64,000 nucleotides of DNA from Sutterella faecalis (GCF_006337085.1 NZ_CP040882.1:186001-250000); one strand, 5' to 3'. Shown: positions 18,697 to 28,370, counted from the first letter of the stretch. Numbers and translations are program-made. Notes: generated from the letters alone by a model not told the origin.

Positions 18697-20190
18697 TTAT
18701 CTCTTGGGCTTCAACTTTTCCTTGGCTGCTGCAATACGAGCATTGATTGCTTTCGCTTCTTCGATCTTTCGGTTCAGTTCCTCCCGTTTCGCCATCGCTT
18801 TCAGAGCCGATCTCCTTTGCATTTCGTGCCAGGGGCTCTTTTGCGTCGTTTCTGAGTCTCCTTTCTTTTGACGCCCCACTTCATCAACGCGGTGATTCAG
18901 TGTCTTGGCCGTTTCTTCCGGTGTTGCGACTGACATTTTCAATTTCGTTCTGTCGTGTTCCGTGAATTCGAGCACGTGGTAGCGTTTTCGGATTCTCGGC
19001 CCCTCTTTGGTGATCCGCTTGCGATGTTCAACCTCGTCGCACCAGAGGATTTCCACCCGCCCATCGGCATACTCCAGCAGATTGCACTCAGTCTTCATCA
19101 TTGCTCCCCTCATGGAGCGGCCCACCCCGACAATCTGCAGTGTCTTGCTGCCGTAGGACACCGTCAGGTTCCTGCTGATCATACGTGTATGCCATCTGGC
19201 AAAGATCTGCTCAATGCGTTCTTTCGTTTCCTCCAGCAGCGGCGCGTGGCTATCCTTAGAGTCAGCGGGAGCAATTGCGAATTCTTGGTTATAGCTCGCC
19301 AGCAATTCCGGCATTCGTGAATTTGCTTCCGCCATATTTCTGATGCCCAGCACACGGAACTCTTTTGGCCATCGTCCCTGCAGCGTGCTGAATGTTCGCT
19401 CGACCCGCCCTTTGGCTTCTGGCGAATTAGCCCGTATCCCCGTTACCCCCAACTCCCGACAGACTCTTTGAAATTGTGTTTCCTCGGATTTTCCGCTCTT
19501 CGAGGGATTTACTGGGGCAAAGATGGAATGTCTGTCGCTGTACAGAGCCCATGGAATCCCATATTTTTCAATGTACTTATTCAGCAACTGAAGATATCCT
19601 TCAGATGTTTCTGTTGGATAGAAGCCGGCGACCATGATGCGGCTTGTTGCGTCATCGACAAAGATGAGAAGCGCGTAGCTGTTATCGTCTCCGGTTCCCT
19701 CGAACCATGGATGCGGACTGCCGTCAATTTGAATCAGTTCCCCAACGCTCGATCTGCGGCGGCGCAGCTTATGCGCGGTCGACCTGCGCTCCTTTGGAGT
19801 TTCTTCCGGACGAAGTGTTGTCAGGATTCGTCGTACCGTTTCAACGGAGACCTCAATACCCTCAATGAGCAAATACTTATGCAGGAGGGTTGCCTGGAAG
19901 CCCTCATATTTGCCTGTTGCAAACTCGATGATCCTCGCTCTGATCTGCGGATCGAGCTTATTGGCCGGAACACGATTCCCTTGACCGGTATGTGAGGGCA
20001 GCCGACCTGTCTCTCGCCAGTTCTTGAGATGCCGCATAAACGTGCTGCGAGGCATCTGCATCAATGTCTTGGCATCCTCAACGCTATAGAGATGCCTTTC
20101 GTAGCCTTCAAAAATTTCCTGAGGTGTCAGCCGAGGGATTTCGGACTCAACAACAGAAGGGCCCCGAGACTTTCTTGCTTGTTTCGACAT
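18697..20190 (-). CDS. ISNCY/IS1202-type DDE transposase (497 aa)
   Basis: An N-terminal helix-turn-helix (SVEDAKTLMQMPRSTFMRHL) and a second DNA-binding region precede an integrase-like core. The catalytic candidates are Asp in LIQIDGSPHPWFEG, Asp in ALYSDRHSIF and Glu in SPEAKGRVERTFSTLQ, matching the ISNCY group. The C-terminus is basic and helical (REELNRKIEEAKAINARIA). Upstream lies the ~460-bp repeat-rich right end, which probably contains its promoter and transposase-binding sites. It is intact, so the element may still be mobile. Confidence 0.85.
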   Translation of the reverse strand: MSKQARKSRGPSVVESEIPRLTPQEIFEGYERHLYSVEDAKTLMQMPRSTFMRHLKNWRETGRLPSHTGQGNRVPANKLDPQIRARIIEFATGKYEGFQATLLHKYLLIEGIEVSVETVRRILTTLRPEETPKERRSTAHKLRRRRSSVGELIQIDGSPHPWFEGTGDDNSYALLIFVDDATSRIMVAGFYPTETSEGYLQLLNKYIEKYGIPWALYSDRHSIFAPVNPSKSGKSEETQFQRVCRELGVTGIRANSPEAKGRVERTFSTLQGRWPKEFRVLGIRNMAEANSRMPELLASYNQEFAIAPADSKDSHAPLLEETKERIEQIFARWHTRMISRNLTVSYGSKTLQIVGVGRSMRGAMMKTECNLLEYADGRVEILWCDEVEHRKRITKEGPRIRKRYHVLEFTEHDRTKLKMSVATPEETAKTLNHRVDEVGRQKKGDSETTQKSPWHEMQRRSALKAMAKREELNRKIEEAKAINARIAAAKEKLKPKR

Positions 20191-20282
20191 AGCAGTCTCC
20201 TTGGTAATTAAGCCGAAGGGATTTCGACTTAATATCCAAGGAATACATTATGTTAAGAGGAAATACCATTGTCGATATTCAG

Positions 20283-20625
20283 CATATTCAGTAGTCTCAT
20301 GCAGAGGTATCCTGTCTTATTGCTGTGGTATCTCATCTCATTTCGTCATGGCATCGGGTCCCATTCATTTGTATGCAGTTCTGCCGCTGGGGCAAGTAGT
20401 CTCAGTGCAGAGGTAAAGCTGACCAAGAGTGGTATGCCGTCTCATTCAGAGCGGTTTGCAGTCTCAATCCCTGTGGTAATCCATCTCTCTTTACGGAGGT
20501 ATCGGGTCTCAGTGGTAATGGGTCTCGTGGTAGCGGAGGTATCCAGGCCAACAGGATGTTGGTATATCGTCCCGGTCAGATACGGTATATGGTCTCAAAT
20601 CCTTGGCGTATCACGTCTCAAAGTC
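20283..20625. repeat. Array of degenerate ~20-25-bp repeats (GGTATCnnGTCTCA-like) in the IS right end
   Basis: About a dozen imperfect units follow one another, for example GAGGTATCCTGTCTTA, GTGGTATGCCGTCTCAT, GAGGTATCGGGTCTCAG, ACGGTATATGGTCTCAA and GCGTATCACGTCTCAA. Units vary in spacing and lack unique spacers. They are probably subterminal transposase-binding sites. Confidence 0.65.
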
Positions 20626-22017
20626 GTTGGCTAAACAGTCTCGTTTACGCTGACCGTTAACAATCATTGAACTCGCAAGACTCGCCGCGCCCATGTCGGA
20701 GGCCCGCGCGAGGAGGTAGGAAATGAGGGGAACGAGGAGCATCAGGTACCCCGCCATCGCCTGAGAGGTCGCGCCCTGGTCGCGGATGAAGTCCGCGGCT
20801 TCAAGCGTGAGGCCGCCGTAGATTTCAGCAATCCGGTTCATGGGGTTGGCGTCGAGGTGAATGAGGAGATAGTTGATCACGGACGCAATCGGTGCCCAGA
20901 GGGCGAGCCAGAGAAAGAGCGTCAGATACATGCGCGCAACGCGCGTTCCTTCCGCGCCGAAGGCGACGAGCATCCCGAGAACGATGGGGAATGCCGCAAT
21001 CAGAATGAATTCGAGGAGGTTCCTGAGCTTGGGGAGAAACGCCGCGGCGAGCTCCCCCATGGTCCGGAAGGAAATCTCTGACGCAAGACTCCCCTGCGCC
21101 TTCGCGAGCGCCACGGCTCCTGCGAGGGGCATTGAAAAGTTTCCTGCCTCACGTTCCGCGGCTCCCGGGATTTCCGTGAGGAGCACGGCGTGCGCAAGGC
21201 TCTCGGAAAGCGTTCGCGAGATTCCGAGCATTTTGGCTTCGGCCTCGGGGATGGCTTTCTTCAGCGCCGCCTCAAGCACCGCCGACTCCGTATTGCCTCC
21301 GGAAAGCTTTGCCATGAGGAGCTTCTCCTGCGCGGGCACCTCCCGGGTTTTGAGAAGCGTTAGGAGCTTCTCTGCCGCCGCATCGCAATAGACGGGGGAG
21401 CCGTCAATCATGAGGACGCGCGCGGGATTCGTCCACCCGCGGGCGGTGACGGTGGCGGCGAGGTTTCCCGTCGTCATGAGTTCGGTGAGCTTCGCGGGGC
21501 TCTCGAGGATTTCCGGCATCACGCAGCGGTTCAAAAAGGGATCGAGCACCGCGCGGGTTTCGGCCGTGACGGGACCGGCCTGGGCAAGCGCCGCGGCGGC
21601 GCGCTCGGGGAACACTGCGCCGAATTTCGTGAATTTCGCGGCGTCGACGTCTCCCAGCGCCGTTTCAAAGAGGTTCGCTGCAAAGCGGCCGATTTTGGAC
21701 GAGAGCGCCGCCGTGAGGCCGAGACCGATCGGAACGCCCGTCACGACTTCCGCCGTCATCGCGCGCGCATCCTCGACCGTCACCGTGATCTTCGGGACGA
21801 ACGCGATCGAATAAAAGAGGACGACCGACATGAACCAGGAGAGCATCTCGAAGGGCTTCCAGCGAAGGACCGCCGCAATCGTGACGCCGAGAAGCCCGAG
21901 GGTCGTCATCGTGAGGAGAAAGACCGTGTAGCCCGAAGACTCCGTCATCCCTACGACGGCCTTGAAGAGCGCCGCCACCTGGGGGCCGTTCCAGTTGGCG
22001 TAGAAGTCGATGTTCAT
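20611..22017 (-). pseudogene. traG: traG, N-terminal fragment (inner-membrane channel region)
   Basis: True traG sequence runs from the ATG at 22017 to the repeat at 20663; the last residues (NGQRKRDCLANDFET) are read from the IS. It starts MNIDFYANWNGPQVAALFKAV, typical of F-type TraG. Membrane helices are at residues ~35-80 (FLLTMTTLGLLGVTIAAVL, MSVVLFYSIAFVPKITV) and ~335-390 and ~430-450 (LIAAFPIVLGMLVAFG, MYLTLFLWLALWAPIASVI). TraG anchors pilus assembly and mating-pair stabilisation in the inner membrane. It follows traH by 15 bp. Alone it lacks the periplasmic C-terminal half, so conjugation should be impaired unless the IS excises. Confidence 0.85.
20663..20679. repeat. 17-bp target-site duplication, right copy
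   Basis: Exact copy of 18245-18261, directly outside the right inverted repeat of the IS1202-like element. Confidence 0.9.
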
Positions 22018-22032
22018 TCTTCTTTTCTCCCG

Positions 22033-23577
22033 TTAGTGCCGGCGCGGCATGCGGGATGCCGCCTCAATGGCGCTTCGGCCGTAGACCGAGCGTTCGATGT
22101 GCGCGGCCTGTGCGCTGTAGCTCTGCGCCCGCGACATGGCCTCATAAAGCCGCGCTTCATGCCCGCGAAGCTCTTCGAGAATGAGGGCGAGCCGGCTTTC
22201 GAGCTTCTTCGCGTGTTCGGCCATGCGGGTGTTGGCGCTTCGCGCGGAGGAGCCGGCTACGAGCCGCCGCACGTCTTCGGCGAGACCCCGGAGCGCCGTC
22301 GTGAGCCCTTCATAAGCGGCGGCTTCCGAATAAAGCTTGAGGAGCGACGCACCGGCCGCGGGGATGCGGGAGGAGGCCGACGCCTCAATGAGGGAGAGAA
22401 GCGGAAGGGAGGAGATGTTGGCAAGGAGCGTGAGCTCCTTTTCAGTCACCTCCGCGCGGTTTCGCGAGACAAGGCTCTTTCGGTACTTCTCTGCCGCCGA
22501 ATGAATTTCGCGCACGAGATTGACGGGGGAGGCTGTGGATTCTGCGGGATTGAGGCACTTCTGAGATTCGTCGCAGACGAGGCGCTTCGCGTTGGGGAGC
22601 GTCTCCCGGTCGATCGACCCGAACAAATCCCAGAGAATGTCGCGGCCGGAAATATCGGTCGTGCGGATGGTGGCGTTCTCGCCCGAACCGGTTTTGACGT
22701 AGAGCGACGTGCCTAAAAGCGTCATCATCGTTTCGAGCGACTCCTGATCGAGCTTTTCGCCCAACTTTCCGCCCCTGAGGAGCGCCCAGGTGAGGTTGAG
22801 TTCGCTCGCTTCAACGATCGCGCCGGAGCTGTCCTTTCTTTCCGGGACGTTTTCGAGAACTTTGGAGCCGTTCGTGCGGGTGAGGCGGTCGGCGTCTGAG
22901 GCGTCGGACGCCGCGCCCGTCGTGCGGAGATTGTTCTGCGCGAGATGCTGCTGAGTGCGAAGCCACCCGGCCGCCGACGCCCCTTCATTCACAATCCATT
23001 CGGCCGCCCTGCAGGAGTCGGAGAAATTGCCGGAAAGCTCCATGATCATGTCTCGAAAGGCGGTGACCTGTTCGTTCAAATCGGGAGAGAGCCCCTGGAG
23101 CGCAAGCTGAAAGGCGAGGCCCGGCATGGCAGTGCCGATCGACCTCAGAAAGCTCACGAACTCTTCCCTCGACGGGACCGAGAAGGCTCCGAGAAAGAGG
23201 TCGATCCCGCCGCAGCCGGCCTTCAGGTGCGGGGCATCGAGCGTAAAGGGCGTGAAGTCCTTTCTCGGGGTCTTCATGACGAAGGACCCGCCCGTCGCTA
23301 GCGAAAGGCTCTGGGATTCATAGATCCCGGCCGGGGTCATGGCGGTCTGCGATCCGGCCTCGTTGTAGAAGTCTTCGAGGAAACCCGCTTTCGCTGCAGG
23401 TGCGTGAAGCAGGAGCGCTATGGGAAGAAGAACGGCAATTGAAATCGATCGGGAGAGAAGCGTCGGGAGAAAACGCTTTCCCGTCTGGTATTGAAAGTGC
23501 ATGACTTGGATTGGGTACTTGAGGAAAAAGAAAAAAGGGAAAAAGCAGAGGAAAGTTTTCCGCGGGCGCGCATTCAT
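22033..23577 (-). CDS. traH: TraH, conjugative pilus assembly / mating-pair stabilisation protein
   Basis: 514 aa with a signal-like N-terminus (hydrophobic ...SISIAVLLPIALLLHAPAAKA). The TraH core follows: FYNEAGSQTAMTPAGIYESQ, the G-G-S-F region, and KAGCGGIDLFLGAFS, a highly conserved TraH phrase. The C-terminus is helical or coiled-coil (LESRLALILEELRGHEARLYEAM). TraH is a periplasmic/outer-membrane partner of TraF, TraU, TraW and TrbB in F-type systems. The ATG at 23577 overlaps the traF stop as TGATG; a later ATG at 23502 would give a more conventional signal peptide. Confidence 0.85.
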   Translation of the reverse strand: MNARPRKTFLCFFPFFFFLKYPIQVMHFQYQTGKRFLPTLLSRSISIAVLLPIALLLHAPAAKAGFLEDFYNEAGSQTAMTPAGIYESQSLSLATGGSFVMKTPRKDFTPFTLDAPHLKAGCGGIDLFLGAFSVPSREEFVSFLRSIGTAMPGLAFQLALQGLSPDLNEQVTAFRDMIMELSGNFSDSCRAAEWIVNEGASAAGWLRTQQHLAQNNLRTTGAASDASDADRLTRTNGSKVLENVPERKDSSGAIVEASELNLTWALLRGGKLGEKLDQESLETMMTLLGTSLYVKTGSGENATIRTTDISGRDILWDLFGSIDRETLPNAKRLVCDESQKCLNPAESTASPVNLVREIHSAAEKYRKSLVSRNRAEVTEKELTLLANISSLPLLSLIEASASSRIPAAGASLLKLYSEAAAYEGLTTALRGLAEDVRRLVAGSSARSANTRMAEHAKKLESRLALILEELRGHEARLYEAMSRAQSYSAQAAHIERSVYGRSAIEAASRMPRRH

Positions 23578-24545
23578 CAGGGCTTTTGAGCCCCAGCGCC
23601 TTGAGCTCTCCGAAGGAGCGACCGCGCGTCGGCCTCTCCTAACGGGGGCGGCGCGAGCATGATGAGAAGCCGCCGGCGGAGTTCCGTCACGCTCGCAATG
23701 CCGCTTGAGAAGAGAAGCGGCTTCCCCCGGGGGGCGAGGGTCTTCATGAGCGGCGACCGGCTCTCTGGCTTCGGCAGAAGCGCGAGGAAGGGCCCGGGCG
23801 ACGCGTCCCCGATCTGCCGAGCGATTCCGTTGTCAGGCCGCACGACGATGCCGTCGCGCTCAGGGATCGGAGCGGAGGTGGAAACCGCGAGCACTTCAAA
23901 CCCATGGGCGCGTGCAAAGGCGGCGACGGGCCCGAGCGCAAGCGCATTCGTTTCGGCACTCGGGCCTCCGACGAAGATGAGGCCCGATTCGCGCGCCAAT
24001 TCATTCATGAAGGCCTCCATCCGGCGGTCTTCGGAAGCGGCGAGTTCCACCACGGCAAAGTTCGCGCTCGGGTGCGAGGCCGTCCAGTCGTAGCGGGGGT
24101 TTGCGAGGCGCGAACGCTCGAAGGCTTCGGCAAAGGTCTGCGATTTGCCGAAGATGTAAACCGAGATCGCCTGAAGCGCGGCAACGTTTTCCGGTGTCGG
24201 CGTCATCACCGCCCGGTCGAGCCGGAGCGAATATTCCTTCCGAACCTCTTCCATGGTCGAGAAGCGCGAGAAGTCGTCGGGATCCTTCGGCAATCGTTCC
24301 GGATCCTCGGGAGAGGCCTTCGGATCAATCTCTTTTTTCGATTCCGCATCAGCACGATTTTTGCTCTCTCTTCCGTAGTAGAGAAATGGGCGGTCTGGCG
24401 CGGTCCAGACATCTTCCGTCCACCACCAGTCCGGACGGGCAGCAACCGATTCCGTAGAAAGCGCGAGGACGGAGAGAAGCAGGAGGCCGGGAAGAACCGC
24501 CTTCGTCCGGGGAGAGGCAGAAACAAATTTCAGAATGCCGTTCAT
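23577..24545 (-). CDS. traF: TraF, conjugative pilus assembly protein (thioredoxin-like)
   Basis: Starting at 24545 (ATGA overlap with traN) the protein has a signal peptide (MNGILKFVS...LLLLSVLALSTESVAA). The TraF hallmark follows it: WWWTEDVWTAPDRPFLYY, the G-W-x-F/W-Y box of the family. The C-terminal half is thioredoxin-like (LIFVGGPSAETNALALGPV, GFEVLAVSTSA) but has no C-x-x-C, as in F TraF. It acts in the periplasm with TraH, TraU and TraW in pilus assembly. The longer frame to 24614 is internal to traN and less likely. Confidence 0.85.
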   Translation of the reverse strand: MNGILKFVSASPRTKAVLPGLLLLSVLALSTESVAARPDWWWTEDVWTAPDRPFLYYGRESKNRADAESKKEIDPKASPEDPERLPKDPDDFSRFSTMEEVRKEYSLRLDRAVMTPTPENVAALQAISVYIFGKSQTFAEAFERSRLANPRYDWTASHPSANFAVVELAASEDRRMEAFMNELARESGLIFVGGPSAETNALALGPVAAFARAHGFEVLAVSTSAPIPERDGIVVRPDNGIARQIGDASPGPFLALLPKPESRSPLMKTLAPRGKPLLFSSGIASVTELRRRLLIMLAPPPLGEADARSLLRRAQGAGAQKP

Positions 24546-27106
24546 TGGATGGAATCCTCCGGGAAAAAGACTCGAGGCGAGCGGAGCGTCCGTGCTCGCG
24601 CGTCCGTTCTCCATTCGGGAACGGTCATGAAGGAGCGGACGGCACGGAGGGAATCACCGGCAGCCCCGGCTCGAAGCCGCAAATTCCGCCCGATGCCGGT
24701 TCGGGAGACGCCGGTCGACTCCGGCATCGCCGAATAGTGGGCGAGCTTTCCGGAAAGCATGTCGGCGACGCGCTCCTCTGCACGGGCAAGCGATGCATCC
24801 GAAACGGCATTCCCCGACTTCATGGCTTCCCTCACAACATCGGCCACGAATTCCGAAAGGTCCATTTTTGAAAAGTCAAGGCTTCCGAGCTCCTCAGCGG
24901 TAAAGCCCCTGAGGTCGGGCTCAAGGGGCGTGCCCCAGCCGCGGCCGAGCTGGCTTCGGCCTTCTTCGTTGAGAATCCTCGCGAGCCGCGAATTGAAGCA
25001 GACGTAGCGCTCCTCGGTTTCGGTGCAGCCGAGCCCCGGCGTGGTGTTCGTGCAGACGGTGCCCAGGTACTTGCAGAGCCTCGCGCCCTTCATCATCGCG
25101 ACCCGCTGGTCCTCTGCCCGGCAGGAGGCGTACCCCTGATAAAAGTGCATGGCGGCGGCAAGCGCAAAGCCCGAAGGGGAAAAACTGAAGCTCCAGCCCC
25201 CGGCCTGCGTCCAGGAAGCTGTTGCACCCCAGAAGGAAAAGGAGGGTTCGTAGACGCCGTTGGGGGCGCTCCCGTAAAGCTTCGTGAGGAGCCCCGAGGT
25301 GGCGTCCGAATAGGAGAGGACGTCGTAGACGTAGGGCGAGCCCACGAATTTGATGGCCTCCATGCCGGCACCCGCACCGAAAGAGAGATAAAGCGAAAAG
25401 GCGCTGTTCGACGCTCCGACCTCGGGCTCCGTGCGGCAGCAGGATTTGGCGGCCTTCCGGTCGCGGCAGCCGAGCGCAATGCCCGAAAAGAAACGGTTCC
25501 CCGAAACGTCGCCGTAAATCCCGGCTTCGCGGGCAATTTCCATTTCGACGAGCGTACTGGCGAAGTCTTCGTCGGGCTTGTCGTCCGTTGGCGCGCAGAC
25601 GCCCGCAATGCAGGCTTCTCCCGAACACACGGTGCCTGCAGCCGAAGAGGATCCCTCCGTCACGCACTCATAAACGCGAGTGGGCCGCGGGCAGTCAGGA
25701 CTTCCATCCGGACAGGCTTCCGAAATCAGCCGGCAGGACGGGTTCTTTTCGAGCTCCGTGCATTCGCCTTCGCCCGCCATGCGGCAGGTGAAGCTCAAAG
25801 ACCACTTCCAGCAGTCGCGGTAGACGGGTTCGCCGTTGACCATCTTGATCCCCGGCCCTTCGACGCAGGTTTTGGCGGTCTCCACGCACGCGTTGTCATT
25901 TCTCAAGTCCCCGCAGGCGTCAAAGGGACTCACGTCCGACTCCTCAACAGGGGGAAGAGGCTCTGCGCCCCCGGCATCCTCAGAATTCCCCGGACCTTCG
26001 GCCTTCCCGCACCGGTAGACGGACTTCCAGCGCCGGCAGCTCCCGTCAGGAGACTCGGACTCGCAGACGGGGTCCGACTCGATTTGGCAGACGCCCGACT
26101 GGGCGAGGGATTCGAGCACCTCGCAGCCGTTTTCGCCTTCGGCCCGGCAGACGAATTCCGCGAGCCACTCCGAGCACGGCAAAGTCACCTCAACGCCGTC
26201 AATCACCTCCGTGCGGCCCGGCTTCGTGCAGGTGCGCTTGACGGCTTCGCAGGAGAGTCCCGCGAGTGCTTCTGATTGAAGCTCTTCCCTGCACTCAGAC
26301 TCATCCTCGACGATCCCGCCGTCCGGGGTTTCGGTGCTGTCGCCTTCAAGGATGTCGTCCCCTTCCACCGTCACACCCCTGCAGACGTAAGCGGCGCTCC
26401 AGGAGAGGCAATGCCCCTCATTGTCCCTTCTGTCGCAGGTCTTCTCGGTTTCAAGCGTGCAGCCCGCCGCTTCGAGTTTTTCGCAGGATTCGGCTTCCGA
26501 GTGCGAGGGGCAGGAAATCGTGAGGACTTCTTCCCAGCAGGTGGGCGCAGCCGTCGCGGTTTCTCCGGGGAGATTGTCGACGGGGATCTCCCTTGGGGTT
26601 GAATCAAGGCACGTGCGAGCAGAAACAATGCAGCCGTCCTCGAGCGGAAGTCCCGGTTTTTCGATCGTGCTCCATGCAATGGAGATCCTGGGGTCTTCTG
26701 CGGTAATTCCGGGACCCGAGGTTTTTTCGGTGCAGAGGAGGTCTGAGAGGGTCTCAAGACAACCATGGGTCGCGTCCGAGGCCGCACACTTTTCCCCCGT
26801 CACGCTGCAGGTCGAGGGGATAACACCAGTATCGCATTGATTTTTTGCGGGCGACTCGTCGACGCAGGAAAGGGTCTTCTCCCACTTCCAGCATTCGCGG
26901 GAAATGGTCTGACCGTTGACAACGCGGTCGGCTGAATCGGCGCAGGTTTTCGAGAGCTCGATGCAGGTGCGCGCTTCTGCCTCTTCACCATTCAAGAGAA
27001 GAGAGACGCAGAGAGCAATCCCAAGGAGGCCCGAAGCAAACCGCGGCCGCTTCGTCGAGGCTTCCCTTTCCCGGGCAGTCGTCAAACTCATCAGACGGTC
27101 AGTCAT
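24542..27106 (-). CDS. traN: TraN-like mating-pair stabilisation protein (854 aa, Cys-rich)
   Basis: After a signal sequence (GLLGIALCVSLLLNGEEAEA) the protein is packed with regularly spaced Cys in repeated C-x-x-x-x-x-T-C...C-W-K-W modules (for example RECWKWEKTLSCV, RDCWKWSLSFTC). A ~300-residue conserved end follows (SGNRFFSGIALGCRDRKAAKSC and a late CNTTPGLGCTETEERYVCF-type cluster). F TraN is a ~600-aa outer-membrane, disulphide-rich protein that recognises recipient surface receptors; this one is longer owing to more N-terminal Cys repeats. It overlaps the upstream Cys-rich gene by 8 bp and traF by 4 bp. Confidence 0.8.
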   Translation of the reverse strand: MTDRLMSLTTAREREASTKRPRFASGLLGIALCVSLLLNGEEAEARTCIELSKTCADSADRVVNGQTISRECWKWEKTLSCVDESPAKNQCDTGVIPSTCSVTGEKCAASDATHGCLETLSDLLCTEKTSGPGITAEDPRISIAWSTIEKPGLPLEDGCIVSARTCLDSTPREIPVDNLPGETATAAPTCWEEVLTISCPSHSEAESCEKLEAAGCTLETEKTCDRRDNEGHCLSWSAAYVCRGVTVEGDDILEGDSTETPDGGIVEDESECREELQSEALAGLSCEAVKRTCTKPGRTEVIDGVEVTLPCSEWLAEFVCRAEGENGCEVLESLAQSGVCQIESDPVCESESPDGSCRRWKSVYRCGKAEGPGNSEDAGGAEPLPPVEESDVSPFDACGDLRNDNACVETAKTCVEGPGIKMVNGEPVYRDCWKWSLSFTCRMAGEGECTELEKNPSCRLISEACPDGSPDCPRPTRVYECVTEGSSSAAGTVCSGEACIAGVCAPTDDKPDEDFASTLVEMEIAREAGIYGDVSGNRFFSGIALGCRDRKAAKSCCRTEPEVGASNSAFSLYLSFGAGAGMEAIKFVGSPYVYDVLSYSDATSGLLTKLYGSAPNGVYEPSFSFWGATASWTQAGGWSFSFSPSGFALAAAMHFYQGYASCRAEDQRVAMMKGARLCKYLGTVCTNTTPGLGCTETEERYVCFNSRLARILNEEGRSQLGRGWGTPLEPDLRGFTAEELGSLDFSKMDLSEFVADVVREAMKSGNAVSDASLARAEERVADMLSGKLAHYSAMPESTGVSRTGIGRNLRLRAGAAGDSLRAVRSFMTVPEWRTDARARTLRSPRVFFPEDSIQ

Positions 27107-28370
27107 TTGAAGCCTCCTGAGCTGCCCCCGTTATTCCCTTGCAGCCGTCCGTCCACTCCTCGACGAGGCCGCCTCCGGAGCTCCAGCCCTCATAGGCGAG
27201 AACCGCGTTGATTTTTCCCATGTAGGAGGAACCGTTGTAGATGAGGGCCCTGGCCTTTACGGTGCAGGAGGTCCCGGATGCGCCCGAACACGTGTGGGAT
27301 TCGATATTGATGGACGCCTTGCAGGCACCTTTCGTGATCTGGCCTTTGCCGGTTCCGCGGAGCGTGAGGCGATTGGCTGCGCCGTTGATTGAAACGACGG
27401 CCTGGCGCGCTGCATCGCTTGTTTCCGGCCGGCAGGTGTGGGAGAGGGTCAATGTGTCGAACCCCGAGCACCCGTCCGATTTGAGCGCCGCATCGCCCTC
27501 GGCCGAAACGGAAGCGGACGATCCCGTCTGACAGGACGGTGCCCCCGAAACGGAGAGCGTTTCCGAACACGTGACGGTCGTCACCGACATCTGTGGCGCG
27601 CGGCAGGAAGCCGGGAAAAGCGCAGACGCGGTCGCGCTCGTGAGGATCCGCTCCTCGCGCTCGGGCGCGAGCGCCGAACCATCAAAAAGACACGTGTAGT
27701 GCGTTTCCGTCGTTGTGGAAAAGCCCGCGGGCACGCGGCATGTGAAGGTTCTCTCCATTTCGGGCGCAATGAAGCACGCCCAGCGCGTCTCGTTCGAAGC
27801 TCCGGACGCTTCCCAGCCCGTGAGGCACGTTTGATCGATGAAGGGCGCGCCAGCAGAGCAGGTCATTTCCTGACGGATTGCCGGAATTGAGATCGAAAAG
27901 TCCTGACAGGTGCCCGGATTGCTGCCGGAGGGCGGGTTCCCGAGGCTGTTGATGATTTCGTCGCGACCGGCGAGCATCGAATCCGGGACGGCCGGGCGGT
28001 CCGTGAACCCCTGGTCGAGCACCTGGACGGCGAGGCATTCAGGGTCCGAGGCCGAACGGCAACGGACGGTGCGGTTGACGGAGGGCCCGTAAAGGTCGCC
28101 TTTCCCCGACTGCCAGTAGGATTCCTCGCGGGAAACCAGAGACCGGTCGCCGCCGCCGAAGCCTGTGAGGACTTCGGATTCTTTTTTAGCGAGATCTTTC
28201 CAGGCGGGAAGCGCAGTCGAGCGCGCGGCGCGGACGGCTTCTGCCGGATCCGCAGATCCGGCAACTTCGGCAGCCGACGCCGTTGAAAAGCTCACGGGGA
28301 GGCCAAGGGCGAACGCAAGGCCGAGTGAAAGGCTGAGTGAAGGGGAAAGCTTCAGGGAAGGAAACTTCAT
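27099..28370 (-). CDS. Secreted Cys-rich tra-operon protein, possible second TraN-type component
   Basis: 423 aa with a clear signal peptide (hydrophobic SLSLSLGLAFALGLPVSFST, cleavage after SAA). At least 16 Cys are spread over the mature protein, in phrases like CSETLSVSGAPSC and CSGASGTSC. The end reads GGGLVEEWTDGC. It occupies the place immediately upstream of traN and overlaps it. The N-terminal third, with GTCQDFSISIP, resembles TraN N-terminal regions. It could be a split TraN half or an adhesion partner; neither is proven. An ATGA junction couples it to trbC upstream. Confidence 0.6.
   Translation of the reverse strand: MKFPSLKLSPSLSLSLGLAFALGLPVSFSTASAAEVAGSADPAEAVRAARSTALPAWKDLAKKESEVLTGFGGGDRSLVSREESYWQSGKGDLYGPSVNRTVRCRSASDPECLAVQVLDQGFTDRPAVPDSMLAGRDEIINSLGNPPSGSNPGTCQDFSISIPAIRQEMTCSAGAPFIDQTCLTGWEASGASNETRWACFIAPEMERTFTCRVPAGFSTTTETHYTCLFDGSALAPEREERILTSATASALFPASCRAPQMSVTTVTCSETLSVSGAPSCQTGSSASVSAEGDAALKSDGCSGFDTLTLSHTCRPETSDAARQAVVSINGAANRLTLRGTGKGQITKGACKASINIESHTCSGASGTSCTVKARALIYNGSSYMGKINAVLAYEGWSSGGGLVEEWTDGCKGITGAAQEASND

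Larger units (their letters stand above)
18262..20662 (-). mobile_element. IS1202/ISNCY-like insertion sequence (2401 bp) in traG
   Basis: The left end TGTTAACGGGCAGC and right end (reverse complement) TGTTAACGGTCAGC form an imperfect inverted repeat. It extends to AAA(T/C)GAGACTG with few mismatches. It carries one DDE transposase gene in reverse orientation. Long subterminal regions hold many short GTCTC/GAGAC-containing repeats (20283-20625; also 18278 and 18301). The 17-bp target duplication is long for most IS families, but long duplications are reported for the IS1202 group (recalled knowledge). Removal of the element plus one repeat restores traG. Confidence 0.85.

Noticed and set aside
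20283..20625. Regularly spaced repeats that could suggest a CRISPR array
   Set aside because: Units are degenerate and variable in length, without distinct spacers or cas genes, and lie inside the IS end.
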